Below, in pieces: positions 50,406 through 61,353 of a stretch of 64,000 bases of DNA. Position 1 is the first letter of the stretch. Each line of letters begins with the position of its first letter. Source of the DNA: Vanilla planifolia (lineage: Eukaryota > Streptophyta > Magnoliopsida > Asparagales > Orchidaceae). Position numbers and translations under genes: made by a program. The stretch covers positions 13,487,755 through 13,551,754 of the forward strand of contig CM043868.1 of the NCBI GenBank assembly GCA_023846275.1. The letters run 5' to 3'. The notes under the pieces are model-generated. The model did not search any database. It had not been told where the DNA came from and saw nothing but the letters and a program-made list of their open reading frames with translations.

Positions 50406-52912
50406 AGGTGTTGTCGCTTTCCCACACATGACACGTGTGACATGGTTGCTCCTATCGTGACACATGTTCATGTGAGGTGACCATGTGTTGTTGTGCTCAC
50501 CTTGGTTGTGTACACGTAATTGTCCAACATGTATTGTACTCTATCACATTGACTTAGCTCTGGTGCACATGCAACGAGCTCCCACTCGTAGTTGTCTACT
50601 TAGGTAGCACACCATTATTTCACTTAGCCAATTTTGTTGTTTTGTCTCCTCGATTTTTTTCTTATTGTCTATTACTTAATGATTAAATAAACTTATAATT
50701 AATCTTCTGATTATCTAGTAAATATTTTTCAAGACCTTTGTCTTAGATGTTACTTAATAAGACTCAACCTGATAAGCACCTATTTGTTTTATTTTATTGA
50801 AATGCTTGAGATAAGTCCCAAAAAGCTCTTTAAAGCTCTCAAGCTAAGGTCAATTACTAATCAATCTGATTTCTTAATCAAAAAGGGGTTTCAATATTCT
50901 ACTTAGTAATTAACAACTTTGGTGCCAACAACTTTTTATTTGGGGTTAGTAGTTAAGAAAAAATATTGAATCAAAGAAGAAGATGATATAATAATAATTC
51001 AAATTTCTTAAAATATTAAATATAAGAGAAAAAAAAAGAAAGATTTATGCCCCTGTAGGCACTTGTCCTAGGTTAATAATGATCACCACTTGATCTAACG
51101 TAGACACCAATCTATTTTATGCTAAAGGATTTAAGGGCATATTTGGCCCATAATTTTAATCTAAGATGGCATCAATAGCTTTTATAATGGCTCAAGCATC
51201 TTTTGAGATCTTAAAGTCTTTTTTTTATGTTGGTATAAAATTTTTTCATTGACAAAAAGCCTTTTTGATACTCTGATAATGATTTTATTTTTTTGCCAAC
51301 TTTGTCTTTCATGAAAGAGATGATGCTCAATTATAAAAAAAGTTCTTTTTATTGCTTCTCCTTTATATTATCTCTTTCTTATCCTATTAAAACCTTTTGC
51401 TCATGACCCAAGGAATGGAATGAGATGAGATTTAGATGAGGTATTCATCCTTACTTGAGGAGAAAACAATGAATAAGTGTTAAGAGTTGAGATGTTATGA
51501 ACACAATCATGATGTTTTTTATGATTCTCATGATAAAGTTATTTTTCTACTTGAGATGTTTTTTATAATTTGTTTTGTTAACATATATTATCTATTATTA
51601 ACTCCTCTTCTTAAAGACATTTTAAAAAAAATTTCAATCAAAATAATTTATTTCAAATGTAACCTTGCTTGTATCTATCGTATTAGAAATAAAATACAAA
51701 AATTTGCATTATATCAAAGTTCTCACTGTAATTTTTATTTTTATTTTTTATTTTAAATAAACAAATCACTTTATAAACAATCTCCCATAGCAAGCCCATG
51801 TGTGACATGTGAGAGATCTCAGATCACAGAGAACATCTACATTTAATTAGACGACGACAAAACCAACGCCCTTTTTTAAATCACATGCAGATGCAGCCGT
51901 GCTTTTATTAAAAGTCGCTACGGTTCACAAATATTGAAGCAAATAACCGAATTACTTTATACGGTAAAAAAAAAAAAAACAAATAAATGCCATTAATTAA
52001 TTTTATATCGTTTGGTATTGTGATTTATCATTCGATTTTAAAAAATACTGCATTTTTTTTTACATAATTTATTATTGCGATAAATTGAAATTTTAAAAAG
52101 CTTTTATTATGAGTTTTTAAAAAATAGTTTTAAAAAATAATATTTTTTTACTGACAATTATCATGCCAAGCAGACCCTTAGTTTCTAGTTAGAAAATTGT
52201 TTGATTATAATTTTAAATAAAATAAATTTATTTTTTTCAAAATAATATTATAAAAATTATTTTGCATTTTTAAGAAGGAATCAGCTTGATAATTCTTTTG
52301 CTAATTTTTTCTTTTCAATCTAAAAAATATCAAAGTATTTTTCCAAAAACATATTTTTAAAATTAATCTTGAAAATTACAATTTTAACTGATTTTTTTAA
52401 AAAAAATCATAGACATCTTAAAGTATAATATTTATCAATTAACTTATTTTTAATAATACTTATGTGAAATAGAATTCTATTTGATGTGAATATTGTGACT
52501 GAAAAAAAGTGTTTTTTGAAATGTTTTTAAAAAAAATACATTTTTTTCAAATTAAAATAGTTTTTTGTATCATTATTTCATAGAAAAAAAACTTTAAATA
52601 GATTCTTTTTTTTTTTCTTCTAAAGGTCACTTTCTAAAGAAATGTCAAACAAGCCCAAAGTCTTCATCCATAAACACCCGTTTGACCATAGCCAGGCATC
52701 AACATATCTTGGCTCGGAAGTTTGAATAATTCAGAAGAGAAGGGATCGATTGCTTGCTCTTTGAACCCGAAGAAACTAATTTTTTTATTTTCAAACCAAA
52801 TCTCTCTGGATTACAACGGACTTTTTCTTTTATTAGTAAACCAAATTCAGCCATCTCTACAATGGCATGCCATTACAGAACTTTACAGGGACTGCGATGT
52901 AATTAATTATTG
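50406..52912. other. Intergenic AT-rich DNA, no gene seen
   Basis: A less AT-rich patch at 50400-50640, next to the LTR-like copy, may belong to the same element. The rest is AT-rich without recognisable content. Confidence 0.5.
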
Positions 52913-52970
52913 AGAAGGAGAAGAGAGGGGAAAGAGAAGCGATGGAGGAGAACAGGAGAAAGGAGGTTGT
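52913..52970. promoter_or_regulatory. Purine-rich (GA) tract upstream of the GT47 promoter
   Basis: A run dominated by GAGAAG, AGAGAGGGGAAAGAG and GGAGGAG, about 100-155 bp before the TATA box. GA-rich tracts are common in plant promoters; any role here is an inference. Confidence 0.4.
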
Positions 52971-53067
52971 CGTTCTGTCATTTCCCTTCTCCCCCACTCC
53001 AATTCCTAATCCCTTCTGATAGCCCCATCCTACCTCTCTCAACCAAATCTGCAAACCGGGGCGCTGT

Positions 53068-53074
53068 TATATAG
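53068..53074 (+). promoter_or_regulatory. TATA box of the GT47 gene
   Basis: TATATAG, 67-73 bp before the ATG, in the expected place for a short leader of about 40 nt. Confidence 0.6.
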
Positions 53075-53140
53075 CTAAATCCACCACGTCTTTCCGCCAC
53101 GACCACTCCGCCGGAGACTCTACCGTCTTGTCCTGCTGAA

Positions 53141-54706
53141 ATGAAGCAGCTGCTCTATCGCCGGAGCTCGCCGGAGAAAACCCATCACCAACACCGGCAA
53201 GTATTGAAGAAATCTTATCGTTGGCTGCTCTGGCTCGCGCTTTCCTTCTACCTCTTCTTCTCTTCTTCCACCCAATCCTTCCTTCCTTCCCCCATCTCCC
53301 GCCGCTTCCTATCCCAAAACCAAGCTTTCCCGTCCTCTTCGACTGCATCCTCGCTGAAGATCTACGTCTACGACCTGCCACCGGAGTTCAACAGCGTATG
53401 GCTTTCGAACCCCCGATGCGAGTCACATCTCTTCGCCGCGGAAGTCGCGTTCCATGACGCGCTTCTCCATTCTTCCGTTCGCACGGTCGACCCATTTGAA
53501 GCGGACTTGTTTTTCGTCCCCGTCTACGTCTCCTGCAATTTCTCCACGCCCAATGGCTTCCCTTCCCTCGGCCATGCTCGCCCCCTGCTTTCGTCCGCCG
53601 TCGATCTCATCTCCAGAGATTTTCCTTTCTGGAACCGCTCTAATGGCGTTGATCATATCTTCGTCGCCTCACACGATTACGGTGCTTGCTTTCACGCTAT
53701 GGTAATCCTCTGTTCCTTGAAAAAATCTCAACTTTCCACTTCTTTTAGCTGCTTTCAAACCTTGATTTTGTTTCCCATACGTCAGAAAATTAGTCCAAAA
53801 CTTCATCTTTACCCTTCGACACATCCAAAATCGGAATTCTCTTATTGGTCTTTATTACATGTGAGAAACAGGAAGATGTGGCCATCGCCGATGGAATTCC
53901 AGCTTTCTTGAAAAAATCGATTTTGCTGCAAACTTTCGGTGTGATCTCGCCACACGCGTGCCAGGAAGCAGAGCATGTGGTTATCCCGCCGTACATCGTA
54001 CCGGAGCTGGACCAGTGGCCGTTACCGGAGACGACAAAGCGAGACATCTTCGTCTTTTTCCGAGGCAAGATGGAAGTTCACCCGAAGAACGTCAGCGGCC
54101 GCTTCTACAGCCGGTAAAGTCATCTCCAGCTCTAAAGAACCCATCTTTTCGTGCTTCAAGGAATCATAATTAGCCAATTGATTGATGGAGCGGTGGAAAA
54201 CAATGCCTCGCAGGAAGGTGAGGACAGAGATATGGAACAAGTACAGCGGCAACCGGCGGTTCTACCTCCGGCGGCATCGGTACGATGGCTACCAATCGGA
54301 GATAGCGCGGTCGGTGTTCTGCCTCTGCCCGCTGGGTTGGGCCCCGTGGAGTCCGCGGTTGGTGGAATCCGTGGCTCTCGGGTGCGTTCCGGTGATCATC
54401 GCCGATGGGATCCGGCTCCCATTTCCGGAAGTGGTGCCGTGGTCGGAGATCTCACTGACGGTACCCGAGCGCGACGTGGGCAGCCTCGAGACCCTTCTGG
54501 TCCGCGTCGCTGCCACTAATCTCTCGGCCATACAGCGCCGGCTGTGGGATTCCGCTGTCCGGAAATCATTGCTCTTCCACCGGCACGGCATCTTCCATGG
54601 CGACGCCTCATGGCACGTTCTCCACGCGCTTGAGGAGAGGGTCAACCGCCGCTCATTTCGGCGACGGCGGCGGTCGGATCTCGGCGAGTTGGTGCGGTGG
54701 GGGTAG
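53141..54706 (+). CDS. IRX7: GT47 exostosin-family glycosyltransferase, FRA8/IRX7 (F8H) clade, 3 exons
   Basis: Exons 53141-53701, 53872-54113 and 54214-54706 (stop TAG) give 1296 nt and 431 residues, close to the usual length of this clade. Introns of 170 and 100 bp have GTAATC...CAG and GTAAAG...CAG borders. Residues 27-42 (RWLLWLALSFYLFFSS) are a type II membrane anchor, and the rest would face the Golgi lumen. The GT47 domain runs from LKIYVYDLPPEFN (72) to about 410. Clade motifs are FVPVYVSCNFST (125-136), HIFVASHDYGACFHAMEDVA (172-191), FFRGKMEVHPKNVSGR (249-264), YQSEIARSVFCLCPLGW (294-310) and ESVALGCVPVIIADGIRLPF (319-338). Sequons at N133, N165 and N260 suggest glycosylation. In Arabidopsis, FRA8/IRX7 and F8H are needed for the reducing-end sequence of glucuronoxylan in secondary walls; the same role here is inferred. 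The FRA8-versus-F8H choice is open. The coding DNA is GC-rich. Confidence 0.94.
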
Positions 54707-54890
54707 GTGTTGTTGCGTGCAGCACCTACCACGTGGCAGAAGATGATTGATTGTTTATGGTGTAAACGGGGACAAGGATAGTCCTACGATTTTGGGGTAA
54801 GAGCCGTTAGGTTGCGAACTGGTGGGCTTTGTGCTGTCTCGCACTTTGCTGCTTTGTACAGAAGGGAAAGCTGATCGTGGAAAAAAACGA

Positions 54891-54896
54891 AATAAA
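54891..54896 (+). terminator. Candidate poly(A) signal of the GT47 gene
   Basis: AATAAA, the first of two overlapping copies, about 185 nt after the stop codon. Confidence 0.45.
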
Positions 54897-54906
54897 TAAA
54901 TAAAAG

Positions 54907-57900
54907 AGAAATATTAATTTTTTTAAGATGATTTTTTTTTATTAATTCTACGATTGGTGGATGCAGCTGCTTCTGATAAATTATTCAAAATAATTGAATA
55001 TTATTTAAAATAAGGACATTTTAAATATTCCACCTAATAGCTCATGGATCCAATTCTTTATATATATAAACGATATTGTCGTTGAAACCTTCAAAACCCA
55101 TTGATGATATAATTGAATAAATGAAAAATTGAAATTATAAATTATATGATTAGAAAAAAATTTCGTAATATTGTTGTCTGAAAAGGAATTATGATTAATA
55201 TTTTACTGATGAACTGGTTAAAGCAACTTTTAATCTTTTTTTTGAAATGTAAACTAAACTTTTTACTATGTTTTGGATTACTTTTTAATGTTTGAATTGT
55301 AAAAGTATGTTTTTAAGATAAGCAAAAAAATAATTATTTATGTTTAAAAAATATTTTATAAAAAATTTAATTTGAAAATGATTTGTCAAATGAAGGCTCA
55401 TTTGTATATACATAATGTGAATATTACAACAAACATTGTGATTATATGATGATAAGTGTATGTAGCAATAAAAATATTGAATAGTGTGTTTATATGAATG
55501 ATTAAATTGATGTAATTAATATTATTTGTAATAAAGATTTGTTTTTGTCCTAAAAGAGAAATAAAATGAAACTGGAATGTTAATTCTAAGAATATTAATT
55601 TAATTATTTATTAAAGAATTATTATATTATAATATTGTTTAGTTGTTAGAAAATAAAAGTTGAAATGGACACATTTTATAGATGTCATTATTGATTGGTC
55701 ACTAGTAGCCACCTTCACAATTACTCTGTCGTTATCTCATAGGCTATAGAGTAGGTGATGACATTGATAGAATGTGGCTAGTGGGCATCTATAATATCTC
55801 TTGATTTACCTTCAATTGTGAATTATAAAGAGATTAGAGTGTTTGAAATTGTTTAAATATCTAAAATTGAATATATTTTGAGTTAGATTTACATTGATTT
55901 TGATTTAATTATCAATCTTATTACAAAAGGGATAAACTCAATAAAATATAAGTGTTTAGTAAAAAAAAATTATAGTACTAAATAATTTCATTATTTGAGA
56001 ATTCAGATGTGACTATTGTGGTTTAAAGTTTTTTGACAATAAATTATTAAAGCAAATTTCTAAAATTTAATTAATAAAAATAGAAAAAGTTCGTGACATT
56101 ATTTAAAAAAGGAAATTTTAAAACAAATGTTTTTATGAAGTAAGCTATTTTTTGGACCAAATGTCAAAATTTTACTCCTTATCTTAGGCATTAAATCTTT
56201 TTTTGTCATCACATGAAAGGTGAAAATGTGATTCAAGATGCATTTATTATTGCAAATATTGAGATGATTAATAAAATATAAATTTTATAAAGATCTTTCT
56301 AAATGTTAAAAATTATGTATATTAAAAATATATTATCATAAGTAAATGGCTAAAATAATATTTAATTTTTTTTAGTAAAATTGTAAATTTATTTAAAAAT
56401 TATTTTGAAAAAAAATGAAATTATGATATGCTCCTCTTATATTATTTTGTAATATTTTAATTGTACATGTGTACTTTAAATATAATTAGTTGTGTTAACC
56501 ATTTTTTTTAATTTTTACTATTGAAAATAATGTATTAAATGAAGTCTCAATTAGATATGCTTCATATAAAAATTGTGCCAAAAATATATTAATGAAAACA
56601 CCATTAACCAAACATTAGGTTCATACAAATGACCAATTTGATCTAATTAATGTTATTTATAATAAAGGTTTGATTGGTTGTAAGACAAAAGTGAAGCGAA
56701 CTTAGAAAGTTAATTTTGAAAATATTATTTTATAATTTATTAGATAATTATTATATGTTATAATATTATTTAATTGATTAAAAAGTTAAACTAAAATTGA
56801 ACACATTTTTACATGATGTCATTGCTCATTATATATAAAGAAATGACAGGTACTAATAATAACATTATATTTGAGTATTAATTAATGAATAAAGGTTTTA
56901 AACCAATACTTAAACTACTTAGGAATAGTCAACAAATTTGCCCTCTTACTTTCAGAGCATGTTTGTAGGCTTAAATATCTTAAAAGGTAGGTGAATGCTC
57001 AAGAATACCAATGCTAGATGATTATTTCTTGCCCTCTTTAGCTTGGGTCACAAATTGGTCCTATATTATATATGATAATCAATCATTATAACAATGGTCT
57101 AATGATAGAGGAGGAGACACTAAAAAAAATTATATAATTTAATAACTCTAATGCCAAAGTGATGAAGGATAAGTAGGACAAAAATCTTGTAGCTGAACAT
57201 GAGAAAGGAGATGACAATATTGACAAAAGTAGATGTTAATTGTAACTTAGGTAATCTTCGAAATCAAACCCAAAAAAAATGAATTGTAACATAAGATTGT
57301 GCATATATGTATAATAAGAAATTATAATTTAATAAGAGAAAATGTCAAAGAAAAATTATACTTATCTTTTTTTTTCATTTTATGGCATGTATTTAAATAG
57401 ATTGCAATACAAATTTTAAATCAAAAGTAAAATAATAAATTTTTTTAACAATTAATCTTGTAGATAATTATAGAATGACTACTACTTAATTGCCAAAGCA
57501 CTTGGTATACCAATCATTTTTGTTGTTAATCTTTGTTCATTAGATATTTAACAATATAAGATTACACCTCTTAAAATGCTTAACAATTGAATCCACATTA
57601 TCAACCTTTAATTGTTGAAGATGTCAAAAATCAGCTGCTAAGTATTCTGATCTATGTGTTACATCATAGCATTATTTTGTAATTATGATTTCAAATACTT
57701 TTTAGTGAATGATGTAACAATTGTAAATTATCTCTAATGATTGTTTTTTGATTTTAGAGACCAATTTTGTTATATGAAAGACTCAAATTATTATAATGAT
57801 ATTATGTCACTAAATCATTTCTTTTCAACAAAATTCTAGATACGACTGATGGCAACATGATTCTCATTATCTTAATTCTATCTCTTATACGTTAAAAATG

Positions 57901-58098
57901 GTAAATCAAATGATAACACTCTTCATAATTTCTAAAAATTTCTTGGCATAATCTCAAACACCAATGTTTAAATTATGAATTTTATATGTAAAAAATTTTG
58001 TGACACATCTATAAAAATTGTCTTCATATTGTTTAAAATTGAATGTAATGCAATTAGTCATGTATAATTGATGATAATTATTTCTTAATTATGAGAAC
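54907..58098. other. AT-rich intergenic DNA with a direct-repeat pair, no gene
   Basis: No coding exon is recognisable. The main internal structure is the pair of related segments near 55.4 and 56.6 kb, described separately. Confidence 0.5.
55390..56840. repeat. Pair of diverged direct repeats of about 300 bp, about 1.13 kb apart
   Basis: About 55390-55715 and 56535-56835 share, in order, TAATTAAT.TTATTT.TAATAAAG.TTTG, AGTTAATTTTGAAAATATTA or TGTTAATTCTAAGAATATTA, ATTATAATATTGTTTAGTTG or TTATAATATTATTTAATTGA, and ACACATTTT followed by GATGTCATT. They could be remains of LTRs or of a duplicated element. No coding remnant lies between them. Confidence 0.65.

Positions 58099-58153
<55 letters not shown>
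58099..58153. repeat. (TTA)n microsatellite, about 18 units
   Basis: An uninterrupted TTA/ATT run. Confidence 0.95.
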
Positions 58154-60408
58154 TAGTCTTGAAAAATTTAACTTAAAATAAATATTATTCTAAAAGACAA
58201 AACTCTAAAGGGATCCCTATAAGACATAAATAATTGCTATGCCCAAAGAAAAGATATAATAAAATATAGATCTTTGGGATAAAATTTTTCTAGGAATGAC
58301 AAATTGATGTTCGATAGATAGTTGTGTGAATACCCAATGGATCCTAAGAAGTTAAAGGTCTTATATAAGATTTTACTAAATATTAGTATTATTATATGTT
58401 ATTGAATGTAGAAAATTATTTAAGAGAATTATGAACACTTTTTTGTTTTTTATGTTTGCAATTTTGTTATTGTTTATTGTTCATTTAGGTAAATGACATT
58501 TTAGTTACAAATGAAAAATGTTAGAGATGTGTATTTGTAGAAAATGTTTACTCCAATAAAAGCATTGGCTAATATTTGTCTCCATTTAAATTACGATCTA
58601 AAGTTTCCCTGTCATCATTGTCATACTTGTCCTCTTTGGCCTCCATTGATAGTCTTAACATTATCATACCTTAATTGTAGACCAAACTCTACTAAAATCC
58701 ATCTAGAATCTCATTGCCCTCCTATTAGACCATATCACTATACTCACACAAGTGATTCATGTTGCTCACATTTTTCATGAGCTATGCCTCACCACCCATA
58801 GATCACACAACCTATAGCAGTTGAAACCTGCACGTGACCTCCCCACTAATGTTGACCTCATGCATCTTACTTACTAGCTTGATTCATGATTGCCACTAGT
58901 CACTTAAATGCCAAAGACATATTGGTCATTGTGTCGAAAGCTTCCCTCTGAATGCCTCCTTCTCAATCACCTTTGTTGCACCAAAAAATACCAAACCTTT
59001 GATTAGGCTCAGAACTTTGATTATTCATTCTAGGCATCTTGGGTTTGGATTTAAACTGGATCATTGCTAAGAAACTCCACTTAGGGATGCTGCCACCAAG
59101 TTTTGACTATGCCATCTACTTCAAGTCCAACTAAGCACCCCAAAACACTTTGTGCAATTGCCATCACTCTTGACTAACTCGACCATTGCTTTTCGCTTCT
59201 CCACATCTATTCCACAACTTCATCAAATATTTTTGCATCAAAACTAGGTTCAACATTCTTACTATCACTATATCATCTTTGATATTCATGTTAGATTTAT
59301 GTTCTTAAATTTCTACATCAAGATCGACTAAGGTGCAACTTCCTCTTTTAACAAAGATTTTCAATCCTTCTCTTAGCGAGAATGATGTTGTGGGTATGAC
59401 CTCCTTTCGTAATTAAGATATTGTGCAAGTCATTACTAGTACTTAAAGGATTCTTAATTAATCACATACACTAATTAGTTGATATCTCCTCTCCAATTGA
59501 CTCCATTGCTAAGTATCCTAAACTACTACATATCTTGACTTGCTCCTCTAAATCTCCACAATTTTATTGTAAATAAATGATATACTTAATAATTATTTTG
59601 TTTATTCATCTACAATATTATTTGTATAGATTGATTATGATATAGTTGTGCTATAGTTGACTTACATGACTTGGTTTATGGTGAAGAAGAAGAGTACAAT
59701 CATATTTTTGATATTCTATTATCTAAAAGATAAAGAAATAATGGTGTAGTTTTTATGTATAAATTGTTTTCAATTGCTTTGTAACTATTTTCAGACTAAA
59801 TTCTATGCATTAGCTAATCTATGAAAATATTTCAAGTAATTATTAGAATATGGTATTGTTGTGCATGAATAAAATTATTTTAGCAAACTAGGTCATACAT
59901 ATAGCCTTTCTTTGAAAGAAATTATTATGATTGATTAAACTTTCTCACAAATATATAATTAAATTACTTGATATGATTATCTTATCATTTCTATAACTTG
60001 AATATTTTAAATTGTAAAGGTGAAATAGTTTATAATTATTTTTAAATTAACTCATTTGAATAGTTTGAGAAATTTTTATCCTATTTATTTTATTTATAAT
60101 GTATAATTGGTATAATGGTAAATTTTTATGCTATTTATTTTATTAAAATGTTTGCATATCTCTATCCATGGGTAAACATCTTGATGATTCTCTTACTTGT
60201 TTAACAAATAAGAAATCTAATTTTTTGCGTCTAGCTAGAAAACTATACGAAATTGCTATGAAAGTTTTTGAAAGAAATAACACACAAATTGATAAGTATG
60301 TTAATTACATTTTGTATGTTCTTGAATGACCTTCAACCTTTTGGAAAATCAATATAGGTGATTCAATGAAAAATATCATTGATTGTGCTTGTAGAACTAG
60401 CATTTCTT
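58154..60408. other. Intergenic DNA, no gene that can be supported
   Basis: 58.5-59.6 kb is less AT-rich and C-rich on the plus strand, with a 78-codon open frame at 58544-58780 that is Leu/Pro/His-rich and not recognisable. At about 60170-60320 a frame reads LRLARKLYEIAMKVFERNN, which could be decayed retroelement coding sequence, but I cannot place it in a family. Confidence 0.4.
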
Positions 60409-60520
60409 AAATAATAAAATATCAGCATTACCTTATTGAATCCAAGTGAGCATCATGGCTAAGCATACTTGGCTAGGAGTAGCATTAGGATTGATTACCA
60501 AAGAGGAAGTCCTTGTAAAA
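60409..60520 (+). pseudogene. 5S rRNA-derived relic (5S pseudogene or Cassandra-type LTR fragment)
   Basis: TATCAGCATTA, AATCCAAGTGAGCATCATGG, CTAAGCATACTTGG, AGGAGTAGCATTAGGAT, then GATTACC and GGAAGTCCTTGT follow, in order and without large gaps, the plant 5S rRNA sequence (CCAGCACTAAAGC ... AAGTTAAGCGTGCTTGGGC ... AGTAGTACTAGGATGGGTGACC ... GGGAAGTCC) as I know it. The internal promoter region (A box, intermediate element, C box) is recognisable but mutated. The copy is single, not in a tandem 5S array. The likely sources are a Cassandra TRIM retrotransposon, whose LTRs carry 5S sequence, or a dispersed 5S pseudogene. No LTR ends could be defined. Confidence 0.75.
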
Positions 60521-61300
60521 AAATCAATTGGAGGCACCTTTTGAGAGTGAAAGGATAAAACCTAAGTGGTCAAGACAACACTTCTCCAAGAAAGTTAAAG
60601 ATGTCACAATACAAAACTATCATTTTTTTGTAAAATTTTCTTTCACAAGTGTACCATATGTTAGAATAAACATAATGTAGGTCATGCCTTGATGTATAAT
60701 ATGTTGACTCACATATTCAAGAATAGTTTACCATCCATTAAGTTGGCTTACTATAGTCTAGCTTTGTGCATTATAAGTAAGCCTACACATTACACCTCTG
60801 TTTTCAAGATAGATAATGAAACTTAACCAATTCTCTATTTCATACTCAATTTGTTTTTTTACTTTTATATGACTCAAATCTCATGATATTTAAATAATTA
60901 TCTACTATTAAAACAATTGGATTTAACAAGTCACCTAAAAAATTCCAACAAAATCATAAGTTAATCTTTAAATTCTCCAGCAAAACTTTCCTAACTAATC
61001 TAAAATTTTCAAGCATTATAGGAATGAACTTTCAAATAGTCCTTTTAGAACATTGTTAAATACTAATCTTGGTTGAGATATTTCACTCTTGTAATAATTT
61101 GGAATAATTTCTAAATTTATTCTCTCGAGATTCTAATTACCCTCTAATTACAACTCTGCTCTCTATTTTTTCTTTCCTTTGTTTTTGCTTCAACTACAAC
61201 TATAGCTCCCTCTCTTGCTATAAATCTTACTTAAATCTTCTATATCAACAAAGTTAACTCCCTTTCAATTGAATTACTCAAAGCTCTAGCCTATATAATG

Positions 61301-61353
<53 letters not shown>

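Noticed and set aside
53067..53381. 104-codon antisense frame over GT47 exon 1
   Set aside because: An Arg/Gly-rich shadow of the GC-rich sense exon; no recognisable domain.
54289..54732. 147-codon antisense frame over GT47 exon 3
   Set aside because: A by-product of GC-rich codons; the sense strand carries the conserved GT47 motifs.
58544..58780. 78-codon Leu/Pro/His-rich frame in a C-rich patch
   Set aside because: No domain, no plausible splice partners and no similarity that I recognise.
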